From positions 13,945 through 22,376 of the forward strand of contig PLXD01000605.1 of the NCBI GenBank assembly GCA_003151295.1: a stretch of 8,432 nucleotides of DNA, given 5' to 3'. The translations under genes and the position numbers were made by a program. Shown here piece by piece: positions 7,942 through 8,432 of this stretch. The DNA is from Chitinophagaceae bacterium (GTDB taxonomy: Bacteria > Bacteroidota > Bacteroidia > Chitinophagales > Chitinophagaceae). How positions within the stretch are numbered: position 1 is the first letter of the stretch; every line of letters begins with the position of its first letter. The notes beneath the pieces are model-generated. The model was given only the letters and a program-made list of their open reading frames with translations, had not been told where the DNA came from and did no database searches.

Positions 7942-8008
7942 CTGATTAAAGAAAATTTCACTGTTGTTCAGAACCGATCGGATCAGGTACCCGGAACGGA
8001 TACGCGGA

Positions 8009-8432
8009 TCAGCTATTCTTTTTTATGAATTTAGCCAGGTGTTTACCGGCATCGGCATAACATTCTGCAATTCTTCCACCTGTATCGAAGTCGTAACCGC
8101 CGTACGAACGACCCGGCACTTTTTCTAAGGATATTTTTGCAATTACTTTTTCACTGCCGGTCTCTACGATCCATGCTTCTGCATTGATGTAGGCACTTCC
8201 GCGCGAAATTCCAATATTGTAGCCAGGGTCCGTCGCAGTTGTCTTAAAAATGATGGTGTACTTGGCCGGCTTCTTTCCGGATACGGCTAAACCTCCCTCT
8301 TTTTCGAACAGCTCGATAAATTTCGGCTGAAACTCGCGCTCACGGTCATTCACCCAGCTTTTTGCACAGGCGTCGCCTTTGCCGGGCTCTTTTTTGTTAT
8401 ATTCTTGTGTTTTCTTGGCCACATAATCCGCT
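8009..8432 (-). CDS. Conserved hypothetical protein, 5' end outside window
   Basis: The reading frame is open from the right edge to TGA at 8009-8011, giving 140 visible residues beginning ADYVAKKTQ. The first in-frame start-type codon is GTG at 8422, but the frame continues upstream without a stop and no signal sequence is visible, so the true start probably lies beyond the window. The visible part is polar, with a lysine-rich start, a predicted beta-rich core (AKYTIIFKTTATDPGYNIG) and a glycine- and aspartate-rich stretch YGGYDFDTGGRIAECYADAGKHLAKFI near the C-terminus that looks helical at its end. I recall similar small secreted proteins of unknown function in Bacteroidetes with a 'VPGR..GGYDFD.G.RI...Y..AGK.L' ending, but cannot name a family with confidence; a DUF4410-like lipoprotein fold is only a guess. 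It is separated from the pigment-type operon by 137 nt with a probable terminator, so it is likely an independent unit. Confidence 0.7.
   Translation of the reverse strand, partial: ADYVAKKTQEYNKKEPGKGDACAKSWVNDREREFQPKFIELFEKEGGLAVSGKKPAKYTIIFKTTATDPGYNIGISRGSAYINAEAWIVETGSEKVIAKISLEKVPGRSYGGYDFDTGGRIAECYADAGKHLAKFIKKNS

Noticed and set aside
7979..8012. 8-bp direct repeat CGGATCAG, two copies 26 nt apart
   Set aside because: Short, only two copies, and one runs into the coding end of the hypothetical gene; probably chance.
8420..8422. GTG as the true start of the right-hand hypothetical gene
   Set aside because: The frame remains open to the window edge, and the visible N-terminus lacks a signal sequence or ribosome site, so the gene is more likely truncated by the window.

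Overview
The window looks like part of a Bacteroidetes chromosome, most likely a Chitinophagaceae- or Flavobacterium-like bacterium. Every recognisable gene is on the minus strand. Base composition is moderate, coding is dense, Shine-Dalgarno sequences are weak or absent, and lysine and asparagine codons are often A-rich. The taxonomic call is an inference from gene content and style, not from a marker gene.

In transcription order (right to left) the layout is as follows. (1) 8432-8009 is the 3' part of a small conserved protein of unknown function, whose 5' end lies outside the window. (2) A 137-nt intergenic gap holds a perfect 12-bp inverted repeat at 7904-7941, probably a terminator. (3) 7871-6675 is a GT2 glycosyltransferase fused to a DUF2062 membrane domain. 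(4) 6662-2802 is a 1286-residue fusion of an MMPL/RND-type exporter, a PlsC-type acyltransferase and a class I SAM methyltransferase. (5) 2799-1288 is a CrtI/CRTISO/RetSat-like FAD oxidoreductase. (6) 1295-1 is a membrane-anchored C45-type N-terminal-nucleophile hydrolase or acyltransferase, cut off by the left edge. Genes 3 to 6 are separated by 12 nt, 2 nt and an 8-nt overlap, so they almost certainly form one operon.

This set of genes (exporter-acyltransferase-methyltransferase fusion, GT2-DUF2062, phytoene-desaturase-like flavoprotein, C45 hydrolase) matches the accessory part of flexirubin-type (aryl polyene / dialkylresorcinol) pigment clusters of Bacteroidetes, as far as I recall them. 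None of the core genes (ketosynthases, ammonia lyase, acyl carrier proteins, DarA/DarB) is inside the window, so the pathway assignment rests on context and should be tested on the flanking DNA. In that model the window encodes tailoring, membrane loading and export: ring or chain methylation, glycosyl and acyl transfer to a membrane-bound polyene, flavin-dependent redox on the polyene or resorcinol, export across the inner membrane, and a periplasm-facing hydrolase or acyltransferase acting last.

The most notable points are the three-enzyme single polypeptide, an asymmetric loss of one transmembrane Asp in its exporter half, a ten-A slippery tract exactly at the domain junction of the glycosyltransferase, and the periplasmic Ntn hydrolase in a pigment operon. 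I found no RNA genes, mobile elements or CRISPR arrays.
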